Notes under the pieces: generated by a model
The model's input: the letters and a program-made list of their open reading frames with translations, nothing else
Told to the model about the DNA's origin: nothing
Database searches by the model: none
Program-made: the position numbers and the translations under genes
Assembly (NCBI RefSeq): GCF_000003815.2
Contig: NC_049995.1
Coordinates: 6,433,933-6,477,499 of the forward strand
Source of the DNA: Branchiostoma floridae
Lineage: Eukaryota > Chordata > Leptocardii > Amphioxiformes > Branchiostomatidae
Reading direction: 5' to 3'
Length of the DNA: 43,567 nt
Shown here: positions 32,030 through 43,567 of the stretch, piece by piece
How positions within the stretch are numbered: position 1 is the first letter of the stretch
Layout: each line of letters opens with the position of its first letter

Positions 32030-35000
32030 TTTTGGTCTCAACTACCTCTATAAAACCCACAACTGAGGCTTCAACAACCACTCTAGAACCTACCACTGAC
32101 GCAACAACAACTGCTATAATGACCACCTCTGAGGCCTCAACAACCGCCATAGAACGTACCTCTGGGGCCTCAACAATAACATTGACAAAACCGTTTTCTG
32201 ACCACTCAGCTGCAACTACAGAAGTTGTCTCTGTGGTGCCACAGTCTACTATAAAACCCACTTCTGAAGCGTCAACGACGACTGTAGAATATACCACTGT
32301 GGCAACAAGTGGTGGTACAGAACCCATTTCTGAGCCCCCAACGACCATTAGAGAACCAACGTCTCAAGTGGCGACGACAACTAAAGAAACCACCTCCGAC
32401 GAGCCAATGGACACTACAGAATTCACAGGTCTTTCTACAGCACCTATCGAATCGTCTACGAGTACATTGTCAGTGACGGAACCGCTTTCAACTATGATAA
32501 TTACTACCGAAGCGGCAGCATCAACAGAAGAACTAACCACGTCGACACCTTTAACGACAGTTAAAACAACCCTTCAACCGACGGCTACGACGCAACAAAC
32601 TTCAATTGGTAGAACAACATCTTCAATGGCGACGGTGCAGATGACTGACCAGGGTTCAACATCAAAAGACACGTCAACAATCGTTAGCACCTATCCTTCA
32701 ACTAAGGATAGTTCAACCGCATTAACTACTCTGGACGTATTGACTCAAACATCTACAGTTTCAACGGAAGAATCAACGCCGCAAGCAGCAACACAGTTAA
32801 GCACTGAGGCATTTACATCAGGAAGGTCTACTAGATCTACGACCATAGACATTTCTACTACTGTAACATCGCAGGTTACAACGTCAACGGATATAACAAC
32901 ACAAACGACTGGAATGCAACCTACAACCACCAAACCCCCAATGACATCGGAAGGTGAAAGGATGACTAAAACAGAAGCATTAACAACGCTTAACACAGTA
33001 CTTATGACAGATGCAACAACGAAACTGTCAACAACAGAGATAAGAACCTCACAACCTCAAACAACAGCTACCACAAGGGCACGTCGCAGTACGACGTTGT
33101 TGAAAACGACAACAGAAGAGCATACTACTGCGTTGCCAGAAACGTCAGCGAGTACGGAACAGCTGACTTCATCGCAAATGACTGCGCAGACTTTAACCTC
33201 GACAGGACGTAGGGCAACAACAAAACCTACATCCTCTACCCTGGGGAATGCAGTTACAACAAACTTTTTAACAACCACTTCCGACGGAGACCTTACAACA
33301 GAGATGACAACAAAACCTACACTGTCAATGTCAAGTACCGACTCTACTACAACAGGGATCAAAACGTCACCTTCGTCTGAGGCAGTGTCTCTAACCGATA
33401 TCACAACCAAAGTGCCAACAAAGTTTGCAACAAAATCTGCAACAGGAGTCAGCACTGCAAGACCAACTCAGCCATCCACAGTGGGCATTTCCACCTCGAC
33501 TTCCACAAAAACTGAGCGAGCAACAACTATAGCTACAACTGTTGTGACAGCTCTAGCCACTACGGAGTCAGTGGCCACAACTGAACCCACCTCCAAGGCT
33601 TCAACGGCCACTACAGAACGTACCTCTAAGATGTCAACTTCAGAGACCATGGCATCAGTACCATCTACTGCAACAATCCCCGAGACCACCAGCGAAGGAA
33701 CGACTGGCCAAGTCACAACTGTAACAACGAAACCAGAAACGACATTCACCACCGCTGGCCCTACCACACGGGCTTCTACCATATCATCTACAGCAACACT
33801 GCCTCTTACAACGAGTGTACACACGTCAGAGCTATTAACAACTGAAACAACGGCCAAAACAACTAGTCGTACAGCAAAGGTATCAACCATTGCTTCCACA
33901 ACAACACCATCCCAAGCAACAAGTGGGTTTACGACAGACCAGCACTCAACTGTAACAACAAAACTAGAGATGACTGTACCAACCACTAGCCCTACGACAA
34001 CAATGGCATCTACAACAACTAGGGAAACAACTGGTCCACGTACAACTTATAGAACCGTCATGGAAACATTAGACACAACTACCGGTATTACTACAACAAA
34101 AACCTCTACCATGTTACCTACTGAAACAATTCCATTCACAACATCAAGTGCAAAAACGTCCGGTCAGGTCACAACTGAAACGACCCAGCCAGAAACTACA
34201 ACCATAACTGCTAAGCCAACAACAAGGGATTCTTCTATAGCGTCCACCTCAACTATGACACCCATGACGAGTGACATAACATCTGACCAGATTACAACTG
34301 AAACAACAGCCAAAACTGCTGGTCGTACAACTAGGCCATCAACAATAGCTTCCACAACAAGTATTACATCTCCAGCAACAAGTAAAGTTACAACAGACCA
34401 ATTCTCTACTTTACCAACAGCACCAGGGACGACTGTATCAACCGCTAGTCCTACAACAGGGGTCTCTATGATAGCATCAACTACAACATTTACAACAAGG
34501 GCTTCTTCTATAGCGTCCACCTCAACTCTGCCATCAACGACAAGTGAAATGACATCTGGTCAGTTAAGAACTGAAACAACAGTCAAAACTACTGGTCGCA
34601 AAACGACCTCAACAATGGCATCTACTTCAGGACGACCATCTGAAACAACGAGTAAATCTACAACGGACCAGTTCTCAACTGTTACAGCAAAACCAGCAAC
34701 GACTGTGCCAACTGCTAGTCTTACAACAAGGACCTCTACAATAGCATCCACTGAAACAACAAGGAAACCAACAACTGGTCCGCGGACAACTTATAAAACC
34801 GTATTAGAAACATTAGGTACAACCCCTGGACCTACAACAAAGACTTCTACCATGTTACGTACTGAGACAATTCCAGTCACAACATCGAGTGCAAAAACGT
34901 CCGGCCAGGTCACAACTGAAACAACACAACCAGAAACTACAGGCACCACTGCTAAGCCAACAACAAGGGTTTCTTCTATAGCGTCTACCTCAACTATGAC

Positions 35001-37830
35001 ACCCATAACAAGTGACATGACATCTGGCCAGATTACAACTGAGACAACGGTCAAAACCACCGGTCGTACAACTAGGGCATCAACCATTGCTTCCACAAGA
35101 AGAATAACATCTCCAGCAACAAGTAGAGTTAAAACAGACCAGTTCTCAACTGTTACAACAGCACTAGAGACGACTGTACCAACCACTAGTCCAACAACAG
35201 GAGTTTATACATCTACTTCATCAATACCATTAACAACAATGGCTTCTTCTACAGCGTCCACTTCAACTCTGCCATCCACGACAAGTGATAAGTTAACAAC
35301 TGAAACAACTGTCAAAACCGATAGTCGTACAACAACCTCAACAATAGCAGCTACTTCAGGAAAAACATCTGAAACAACAAGTAAAGCTACAATGGGCCAG
35401 TTCTCAACTGTTACAGCAAAACAAGAAACGACTGTACCAACTGCTAGTCTCACAAAAACCTCTACACAAGCAGCTACTGAAACGACAAGGGAAACAATTA
35501 CTGGTCCGCGGACAACTCATAAAACAGTGCTAGAAACACTACGCACTACTGCTGGGCCTATAACAAAGATGTCTACCATCTTCAGTACGACAACATTGCC
35601 ATTCACAAGAACTAGAGCAAAAACATCCGGTCAGTTTACAACTGAAATAACACAACCAGAAACTACAGCCACTACTACTAGTATAACAACAAGGTCTTCA
35701 TCTATAGCGTCTACCTCAACTATGTTATCCATGACAAGTGAAATGACATCCAGCCAGTTCACAACTGAAACAACGCAAGCGGAAACGACAGCCAGCACTG
35801 TTAGTTCTACCTCAATGGCTTCATCCATAGCATCCACTGCAACACTGCCATCTACAACGGATAAAATGACATCTGATCAATTTACAACTGAAACAACAAT
35901 CAAAACCACTGGTCACACAACAAGGCCCTCCACTGTGGCTTCTACAACAAGAATACTACCACACATATCAACTAGAATTACAACAGGCCATCTCTCTACT
36001 GTAACAACAGAACCAGGGACGACTGTACCAACCACTGGCTTTACAACAGGGACCTCTACAATAGCATCTACTGCAAGAATACCATCTACAACAACAAGGA
36101 AAACAACAACTGGTCAAAAGACAACCCATAAAACTATACTAGAAACATTACGCACAACTGTTAGTTCTACTACAAGAGCTTCTACCATCACGTCTACTGA
36201 AACAATGCCATTTACAACAACACGTGCTACAATATCTGGTCAGGTAACAACAGAAACAACAAAGCCAGAAACGACAAGAAATGTGTCTACAAAAAGAGCG
36301 TCCTCCATAGTATCTACTGCAACAATGCCATTTACGACAACAGGTGCAGAAACGTCCGGCCAGATAACAACAGAAACAACACAGCCAGAAACGACCAGAG
36401 ATGGTTCTACAACAAGAGCGTCCTCCATAGCATCCACTGCAACAACGCCATTCACGGCAATAAGTGAATTGACCACAGGCCAGCTTTCTACTGAAACCGA
36501 ACAAACGACGACGACCTCTCCAACTGCTAGTCCTGTTGTGTTCTCTACAGCAACAAGTGAAATAACAACTGGAGAGTTTACAACGTTTACCACTGAACCA
36601 AGTACAACAGCCGAAACTGCTACTTCACGAATGACTTCTACAGTAACACCAACTGCAACAATGCCATTTACAACAACCGACAGAATGTCAACGACACCCC
36701 AGATTACAACCCATAGAACGGTACTGGAAACATTGGCCACAACAGCTGAGCCAACAACAACAGCTGAGCCAACAACAACCGCTGAGCCTATAACAACCGC
36801 TGAGCCTACAACGACCGCTGGGTCTACAACAACTTCTGGGCCTACAACGAGGGCTTCTACAGTACCATCTACTGCAACGTTCCCGGCGACAACCACTGGG
36901 CCTACAACAACCGCTGAGCCTACAGCAACAGCTGAGCCTACAACACCCGCTGGGCCTACAACAACCGCTGGGCCTACAACAACCACTGGACCTACAACAA
37001 CAGCTTGGCCTACAACAACAGCTGGGCCTACAATAACAGCTGGGTCTACAACAACCGCTGGGCCTGCAACAACCGTTGAGCCTACAATAACCGCTGAACC
37101 TACAACAACCGCTGGTTCTACAACAACCACTGGGCCCACAACAACCACTGGGCCAACAACACCTGCTGGGCCTACAACAACCACTGGGCCAACAACACCT
37201 GCTGGGCCTACGGCAACCACTCAGCCTACAACAACAGCTGGGCCTTCATCAACCGCTGGGCCTACAACAACCGCTGAATCTACAACAACCGCTGGGTCTG
37301 AAACAACAGCTGGACCTACAACAACCACTGGACCTACAATAACAGCTGGGCCTACAACAACCGCTGAGCCTACAACAACAGCTGGGCCTACAACAACCGC
37401 TGAACCTACAACAACCGCTGGGTCTGCAACAACAGCTGGGCCTACAACAACCACTGGGCCAACAACACCTGCTGGGCCTACAACAACCACTGGGCCAACA
37501 ACACATGCTGGGCCTACAGCAACCACTCAGCCTACAACAACCGCTGGGTCTACAACAACCGCTGGGCCTTCAACAACCACTGGACCTACAATAACCGCTG
37601 GGTCTACAACAACCGCTGGACCTACAACAACCGCTGGGTCTACAACAACAGCTGGGATTACAACAACAGCTGGGTCTACAACAACCGCTGAGTCTACAAC
37701 AACCGCTGGGCCTACAACAACCTCTGGGCCTACAACAAGGGCTTCTACAGTATCATCTACTGCAACTCTCCCGGCGACAACCAGTGAAACATCTGAGGCT
37801 ACTACAGAAGTCACCTCTGAGGCGACAGAT
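32030..37830 (+). CDS. Giant Thr/Ser-rich mucin-like exon, partial
   Basis: About 1,930 codons are open on the plus strand without a stop. Thr (with Ser, Pro, Ala) dominates and cysteine is essentially absent, as in O-glycosylated PTS domains of mucins. Three zones are seen: 32030-33600 irregular Thr/Ser-rich; 33600-36740 long diverged repeats marked by a T(Y/H)(R/K)T(V/I)(M/L)ETL box at 34045, 34789, 35515, 36124 and 36709; and 36740-37740 short PTTTAG repeats. The exon ends at donor G|GTAAGC in phase 1 (37830). No signal peptide or start codon belongs to it, and no downstream plus-strand exon is visible. The minus strand reads as Val/Gly-rich, which is only its shadow. It may belong to the minus-strand gene in inverted orientation. 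Confidence 0.7.
36740..37740 (+). repeat. 18-bp coding minisatellite (PTTTAG units)
   Basis: About 55 units of CCTACAACAACCGCTGGG, encoding PTTTAG with P/S, A/T and G/E variants. A larger period is visible, since blocks such as [14 protein letters not shown] recur around 37130-37210 and 37440-37510. Confidence 0.92.
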
Positions 37831-37957
37831 GGTAAGCCGATTTTCACTTCTGATCAAAGTGCTCACAAGTATCCGTCGATGTCGTGTCCAACACTTGTCT
37901 ACCACTTAATGTCTTCATACATGTCGTACTTTATCTTTGACTTTATGATGGGCTATA

Positions 37958-38144
37958 NNNNNNNNNNNNNNNNNNNNNNNNNNNNNNNNNNNNNNNNNNN
38001 NNNNNNNNNNNNNNNNNNNNNNNNNNNNNNNNNNNNNNNNNNNNNNNNNNNNNNNNNNNNNNNNNNNNNNNNNNNNNNNNNNNNNNNNNNNNNNNNNNNN
38101 NNNNNNNNNNNNNNNNNNNNNNNNNNNNNNNNNNNNNNNNNNNN
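37958..38144. other. Assembly gap (187 N)
   Basis: Run of N shortly after the splice donor of the giant Thr-rich exon. The next exon is not found on its far side. Confidence 0.99.
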
Positions 38145-38335
38145 ATTTAGCAAAAGACGGAATGCTTCCATGCTATGCCATATTCAAATACCTGTCAGTG
38201 AGTTTATTGAAAACTATTTTAAGAAACTACTAGTCGAAGCATGTAAACTGTGAATGTATATTCAGTACCAGTACATGTGTTATCTGTTTATACTGTATTT
38301 AGCCCTTCTGGGAATGAATATGCAATAAACATGGT
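38145..38335 (+). mobile_element. LINE 3' fragment
   Basis: A frame closing with CHIQIPVSEFIENYFKKLLV is followed by a non-coding tail, TTAGCCCTTCTGGGAATGAA then TATGCAATAAACATGGTC. The tail matches TAGCCCGTCGAGGCATGAAT, GTACAATAAAGG of the larger LINE at 23765. The copy is truncated by the gap on its left. Confidence 0.6.
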
Positions 38336-38388
38336 CATTATCGTTTAAAATGTCGTTGTATGCGCCTTGCCAGTTATGTTGATATAAA

Positions 38389-38550
38389 ATGATTGTATAT
38401 GTATGTATGTATATATGCATGTATGTATGTAACGTTATGTATATGTTTATCTATCTACCTGTGTATGCATGTGTAGCAGAACACCTGGCCAGAATATTTC
38501 TTACTATTAAACTGGCTAACTGTGTAAGATCAATCAATCAATCAATCAAA
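38389..38550. repeat. Microsatellites (ATGT)n and (ATCA)n
   Basis: Interrupted GTATGTATGTATATATGC runs at 38396-38441 and a clean AATCAATCAATCAATCAA run at about 38531-38549. Confidence 0.85.
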
Positions 38551-38924
38551 AATGGTTTATTAGTAAAACACAGTACTGGCAGCCAGGGGCTGAATTGTGA
38601 CTTGTTGTACATTAAAAAAAGTCTCTGCTTACTTAATATAATTAACATACACAATCAATTTCTAGCACGTGATTGCACATTAAAACAAATGATCTTGGAG
38701 AGTATTGCTGTTTGGATAGTTCATCTAACATGAATAAAAACATAGTACATAGTTTACAGTTCATAAACATTGTCATTTTTTCTCGTTGAGAAGCCTTAGC
38801 ATTGATGGTACCGGACTGTTGCGGAATCTTGTAGTGCGGAAGGTAGGTACGGTCAGTGTTTGTGAATTCCGCAGGTTACGGCCATGCGTCTGACCTCGTG
38901 TTTGCGGTAGCAGGTGTGCAGTTC

Positions 38925-39315
38925 TTTTACCCAAAACCCTAACCGAAAATCATGAAAAACACTGCCTTAGCTTTAAATCTGCGTTTTGAAGTGTAAATCG
39001 ACACCACATGGCGTCTTCAACAAAGTGCAGATATCTTTATAACGAAATGACACGGATCGATGAGATCGTAAATACAGGTCGGTTTAACGTCTCCGGAACC
39101 AGTTTTGACAATTGATTGTTTCAAACTATGTACATGTAAAATACCCCAACCCTAACTGAAAATGATTAAGTTTTGAATTGTAAATTGACACCACATTGCG
39201 TCTTCAACAAAGTCCAGATATCTTTATAACGAAACGACACGGATGAGATCGTAAATACAGCTTGGTTTAACGTCTCCGGAGCCAGTTTTGATAAATGACT
39301 GTTTGACACTCCAAT
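38925..39315. repeat. Two-copy tandem duplication, ~187-bp period
   Basis: GACACCACATGGCGTCTTCA at 39000 and GACACCACATTGCGTCTTCA at 39187 anchor two copies that share ATATCTTTATAACGAAA, GAGATCGTAAATACAG and GGTTTAACGTCTCCGGA. No reading frame is shared. Confidence 0.88.
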
Positions 39316-39435
39316 ACCCTGTGCGTAATTGTCGAACCGGTTTCTGTTATTCATTATGCTTTCAAACTAACTGTCAGAATCCACTTAACCTAAGGCTATG
39401 CGTAACTGGAAAACAGGTGTTTGTTGTAAGTACAT

Positions 39436-39720
39436 AGGCCCGGTTCACACACGCGTTTTCGGAGTCGGAAGTTGAGTTGACTCAACGACTTTGGGTCAAA
39501 TCCGAAAACGCAGATGGGACCCGGCCCATATCCGCCCTTTTTAACTTGGCCTCCCTCATTTTCCTAGCCCCCCCCCCCCCCCCCGGAACCTCACTGCCAT
39601 AACCAATCAGAGAGCAATACAACGTGTGACGTGAGCCGGCAGAAATAGCGCGCGTCTATTGGTTTTCGTTAGGCCGCGGCAGATTTGAAAATGGCCTAGG
39701 CACCCCCCCCCCCCCCTGGG
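39436..39720. repeat. Stem-loop repeat end and poly-C tracts
   Basis: GGCCCGGTTCACACACGCG opens a hairpin: GCGTTTTCGGA (39453-39463) pairs with TCCGAAAACGC (39501-39511), with an inner GTTGAGT/ACTCAAC pair. Poly-C tracts follow at 39568-39584 and 39703-39716. The opening resembles an inverted-repeat element end, but its partner is not seen. Confidence 0.5.
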
Positions 39721-40139
39721 GCATGACGTCTAGGCACAAACTCAGAGGTCTTACCCTGTAACCCTAGTGTGGCCTGTGGTGGTGGTGCGAACAGTCAACA
39801 TAGTGTTTCCATCTAAAATTATGTATGCAAACTAATTCAAACTACATCACGTAAAATACTGATCCTGTTTTACCATCTAAATTAGCCAAAGAATTTCAAA
39901 CTTTAAAATAGAGACATTGTGAAAAGGAAATGGTCTCATATATCTTACAAAAGGTCATTGATTAGGTCATCATCATTGTTATCTTTTGTCTTGATTCATT
40001 TAAAGAAAGCTAAAACTTTCACTTAATCGTCAACGTTGACCATCTCTATTTACCCTGCACATCTTCTAAAAGTTCTATGGATTCAACTTTGCATACAAAA
40101 GAAACAAAAAAGCAAGGAAAAGGGAAACGTAAGTTATCA

Positions 40140-40215
40140 CATTCTAGAAAAGGTGTCCCGTCGCCATGGAATGTATCCGGGGACCAATTAAACAGTAGTC
40201 GTGAAAGGCCCGTAA
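40140..40215 (-). pseudogene. Probable decayed CTLD middle exon
   Basis: On the minus strand, after an acceptor-like TCTATTGTTCTAG, one frame reads AHFTGLSRLLFNWSPDTFHG followed by DGTPFLECD. The DNA GACGGGACACCT and the NW-S...GDGTP layout match the second CTLD exons at 21712 and 28449. No first or third exon was found near it and the donor is weak, so it is likely a relic or distant relative. Confidence 0.35.
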
Positions 40216-40219
40216 AGTG

Positions 40220-41290
40220 TGCCGACCTAGAACAATAGAGACTTTTACGTAAAGCACCACGGCAGTAGCAGTCTGCAAGTCGCCTTGGGCTATCTCTATG
40301 TTCTCATGTATTGTGATTGCTCATTCCCATACTGACCCTTTTCTACATAGTCTGACACAGTATGACGAGGTCTGGGCGTTGGTCCTTTATTTTTCCTCAC
40401 CGTGCACATCCGTAGCTGTCGCACGACGCGCCGACGACCATTTGGAAAATGTACAGACGTACTGTATGCGCGTTTTGGATTTCCATCCTGCAACTTTCCT
40501 TTCTACAATGGTGTTCAACGAAGGAAGTGAGAGGAGGAAATACAGGTATGTTCTCTCCATTCATTTTCATGCGTAAATGTACCACGCTGTTAAGCTTAGA
40601 CTACCATTTTCTCCGCATTGCTAACATACTACACGATAGACATGTTTTGTTACCGTATTAAATGTTTCACCTATGTTGTAGAAGAGCTTAGGCAGGTAGG
40701 CAGGTATAAGAGTAAGATAAACACAGACAAACAAGCCCGCGGGTATGACTTGTTTTACACAACAAGGAACAAACTATGACTGTGTTGACTTAGAATGTAG
40801 TCAAACAGATGTATCCTTCGACTTTTAATATGAAAGTTTATTTGCAAGTTCATGCCCGTAGGCCAATTGCAAGTACACGGTAGAAAAAGATAGGGGATAT
40901 GTATGTAACAATGGATTGTAATAAATATCATTATAAAAAGAGACTACTCGAATACTAGTGTTGACTATATCTAGATAGGTTGGGTTTGATTTCTTTTTTG
41001 GAAGCAGAGGAAGACAAAGAGTCCCACTTTCTAAAATTTGTGGGTTTTGTGATTTAAGAGGATAGTGGATCTCTGTTCGTCCTAAAATGTAATACCAAAT
41101 CAGGTGAGTTATCGTATTGTGTGAACTTACATTTACAAGCTTTTCAATGTGTGTTACCTATGGCTTCCCCCCACCGTCCATATGGGTATAGTTATAACTA
41201 GAAGTGTGCCTGAGACGGAATAAACAAGAACTTGAGATCATACTGTACATTGTATTGATATTGGTTTCATAAATCTTTTTGATAGGTATA
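40220..41290. other. No gene seen
   Basis: Short open stretches on both strands overlap each other at 40300-40660 without splice or family support. Otherwise AT-rich intergenic DNA. Confidence 0.45.
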
Positions 41291-41299
41291 TTGTTTTGA

Positions 41300-42390
41300 T
41301 TAATTTGTAGGGGTTAAGAAGTGGGCACTTCCTGTATATATCGGGTCAATATAGGTTTGAATGTTGGGACAGTTCTGGTCGACGTAGGCCGAGAAGTTAG
41401 CACATTCATTTTATTGTGTGTAGAATTTGTCATGCATCTCCTATGTCCAAATAATGTCAATTGTATTATTTTGTAGGGGATAAGAAGTTAAGATATTTCT
41501 GGAACCTGCATGTTCAGATCTTGGGACAGTTCTGCCCAATATAGAGGCTGAGAACTTGATACTGTCCTTTCATTGTGTGTAACATATGACATGTATCTCC
41601 TATGTCCATATACTGTCCATTGGATTTCTTTGTGGGGGTTTAAGAACTTGACAAATTCCTGTCCATATTAGGTCAATATAGGTTCGGATGTTGCGACAGT
41701 TCTGACCAATATAGGCTGAGAACACAGCCCTTTCTTCGAACGTGTGTAGCGTATTGCATTTATCTCCCATGTCCACATGTCAATAGTACCTGTTACAGGT
41801 AGTAACGTAAGACTGATTCCAGTTCCATCACACATACTGACACAAATTAGTGAAGACTTGTGAACATGAAAGATTCAAACGTCATTCGTATTTGAAAAGT
41901 TAGAAATATACCTGTGAGTTTTACCTATGTGGGGTGTCTCTGTACGTGTGTGCTTCGGTGTATGGTTAGCACAATGAATTAGTCCTGTCCGTTGGATTGG
42001 GCTAGTATGAAGGGTTAAGAAGTTGAGACATTCCTGTCCATATTGGGTCAATATAGGTTCAGATGTTGGGACAATTCTGACCAATATACTATATAAGCTG
42101 AGAAGTTAGTACTGTCCTTTCATCATGTGTAGCATATGGAATTTAGCCCGGACTATATATATCCATATGTCCATAGTAACTGGTGTGCTTAGCGTGGTAA
42201 CGTAAGACTGAATCCAATCCCATCACACATACTAATGACCCATATTGAAAAGATGTGTGAAAAAAAACGTGAAAGATTCAACCATCATTCGTATTTGAAG
42301 ACTAAACAATGTACATGTGGGTTTTACCTATGTGGAATGTTTCTGTACTGTGTGTGGTTTGAAGTAACTTTGATTGAAAATTCCTTCCTG
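41300..42390. repeat. Nested tandem repeat, ~165-bp subunits and ~375-bp larger unit
   Basis: GGGTTAAGAAG-type starts at 41311, 41477, 41636 and 42012 are each followed by a CCTGTCCATATTRGGTCAAT / ATAGGTTCRGATGTTGGGAC phrase, CAATATAGGCTGAGAA and GTGTGTAGCATATG. The blocks beginning near 41640 and 42012 are longer and share a further tail (TAACGTAAGACTGA, CATCACACATACT, ATTCGTATTTGAA), giving a larger period of about 375 bp. Confidence 0.85.
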
Positions 42391-42919
42391 AATTAGTCGG
42401 ATGAGTGGAGCGGCAAATTACACCATTCTAATCGACGAATTGTAAACATTCAAAACCTCAGGTGTCCCTCTAGATTTTTGTTGTCCTTCTTTGCTTCGAA
42501 AACTGCTGATTTGTTTAAAGAAAGGCCTGCAATGAGTCACAAAGGTAAGAAGGAAGCAGGAACTGGAACAGCAAAGGTTAGAGATGTATGTCAAGGCAAC
42601 ACCCAAACGTCGGCCCCATTTCCTTTAAGAAGAACCATCACACCAACTCGCTCTAGGCAAGATACGATGTGACATTTCACACGTAGAGCGGTCAGACTGG
42701 CTGGGGTATGGCACAGGAACTGGGTTAGATTAGACAATGATTGTAGACGGTACATGGATCTTCCGGACGGTCAGAATGTGACAGAAATTTACATGCAGCT
42801 AACAGCTTTGACTTATCAAAATAATTAGGAAGAATGCTATTAAGCCTATTTAACGAACGTCGATGAATGTTAGACGTCTAGGTTATAGTCGACGCCAAAA
42901 AGCAGTTACCCAAGCAACA

Positions 42920-43020
42920 GGATATGCTTTTGGAAACGGTCAGACGTGTCAGATTAAACACACTGGGCTGTCACTAGGGCGGTGTCTAAACGTCTGACCG
43001 TTTCCAAAATAATATCCATT
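42920..43020. repeat. Short hairpin element (GGAAACGGTCAGACGT arms)
   Basis: TTTTGGAAACGGTCAGACGT near 42928-42947 is repeated in inverse as ACGTCTGACCGTTTCCAAAA near 42990-43009, with about 42 bp between them. The right arm with its flank (GTCTAAACGTCTGACCG, ATAATATCCA) recurs at 28647-28680 and, diverged, at 22097-22115. Confidence 0.8.
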
Positions 43021-43567
43021 TGCTTAAATAACTACTTTTTGGCTATTTAACAAACGTTTATGACAGAGCATGGCTTCTTGCAATATCTATTGCATTAAAT
43101 TACATCTATTGAGGTCTTGAGCCAGTTCCGTCCATTGGATTAGTATCAGTGCAGTCCTTGTTTTGGTTTGAATAAGTTGCGACACTCCTTAGCCCCACTC
43201 GCAACAAAAGCATTCAGTCTTCTACAAAACTCCCCAAGTACCCTCTAATTAAAGTAATCAATCTCAGTCTATTGCTAAATACAATGTATCTGACAACGAC
43301 TGACTTATTTTGGTTACAAAACTACTTTCAGGGGCGTTAAGAAAAACACATCTTGTTATGTGTTCTTTGATATCTTGTAAACAATTGACCTTCTTGGCGT
43401 GCTCAGCGCCCTTCATTTATGCCGAAAATTTTCACCATAAAGAAACTGTTTACAACTTGAAGCATAGAGAATGCATGCGAAGGGTCTGCATGGATTTAGT
43501 GTAATTCACAACAAGTGGAATTCACCAAAGGTCGGCTGATTATATATTCATTAATACATTATCTATC
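43021..43567. other. No gene seen
   Basis: AT-rich DNA without recognised exons or repeats to the window end. Confidence 0.45.

Noticed and set aside
36240-37847. Long minus-strand Val/Gly-rich open frames
   Set aside because: They are the complement of ACN-rich Thr codons (GTT/GGT reading as Val/Gly); no family or splice support.

Overview
The window looks like draft genomic DNA from an invertebrate animal, most likely a lancelet (Branchiostoma) or a close invertebrate deuterostome. This rests on short exons with GT..AG borders and consistent phases, CBM39, C-type lectin and mucin-type WxxW modules, a tRNA-derived SINE, LINE fragments and many small inverted-repeat elements. Runs of N (seven of 100 bases or nearly double that) show a scaffolded assembly. 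The species is inferred, not proven.

Layout. 1-4.9 kb: no recognisable gene; a ~141-bp satellite and a foldback element whose ends are built from a GGAACGAAAA-type minisatellite. 5.0-6.1 kb: three minus-strand exons encode a signal peptide plus a CBM39 (beta-1,3-glucan-binding) domain. 6.1-11.5 kb: intergenic, with a LINE ORF tail, a SINE, local duplications and a short dispersed motif. 11.5-13.7 kb and 16.2-17.8 kb: two copies of a segment carrying a single-exon GNAT acetyltransferase on the minus strand. The first copy has one frameshift; the second is cut by a gap. Both keep CRE-like and X-box-like sites upstream. 14.3-15.4 kb is an inverted-repeat element.

20.1-32.0 kb holds a modular secreted or mucin-like gene on the minus strand. 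In transcription order: a Thr/Pro-rich tract ending in the start of a WxxW domain, three exons of a C-type lectin domain (CTLD), two exons finishing a WxxW domain, a second Thr/Pro tract ending in another WxxW start, then a second three-exon CTLD. Matching exons of the two CTLD sets are 137/143, 116/116 and 110/110 bp long, so the set was duplicated in tandem. The splice phases allow each CTLD to sit inside a split WxxW domain, or to be skipped without losing frame. A LINE has landed 18 bp from one 5' splice site.

32.0-37.8 kb: the Thr/Ser-rich coding sense abruptly switches to the plus strand and runs open for about 5.8 kb, ending in an array of 18-bp TTTAGP-type repeats and a phase-1 splice donor. 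The switch is either a real inversion or a misjoin. 38-43.5 kb: LINE tail, microsatellites, several tandem duplications, a probable decayed CTLD exon and a small hairpin element; no convincing gene.

The two recognisable secreted genes (glucan-binding CBM39 and CTLD/WxxW mucin) would fit mucosal or innate recognition, but that is inference.
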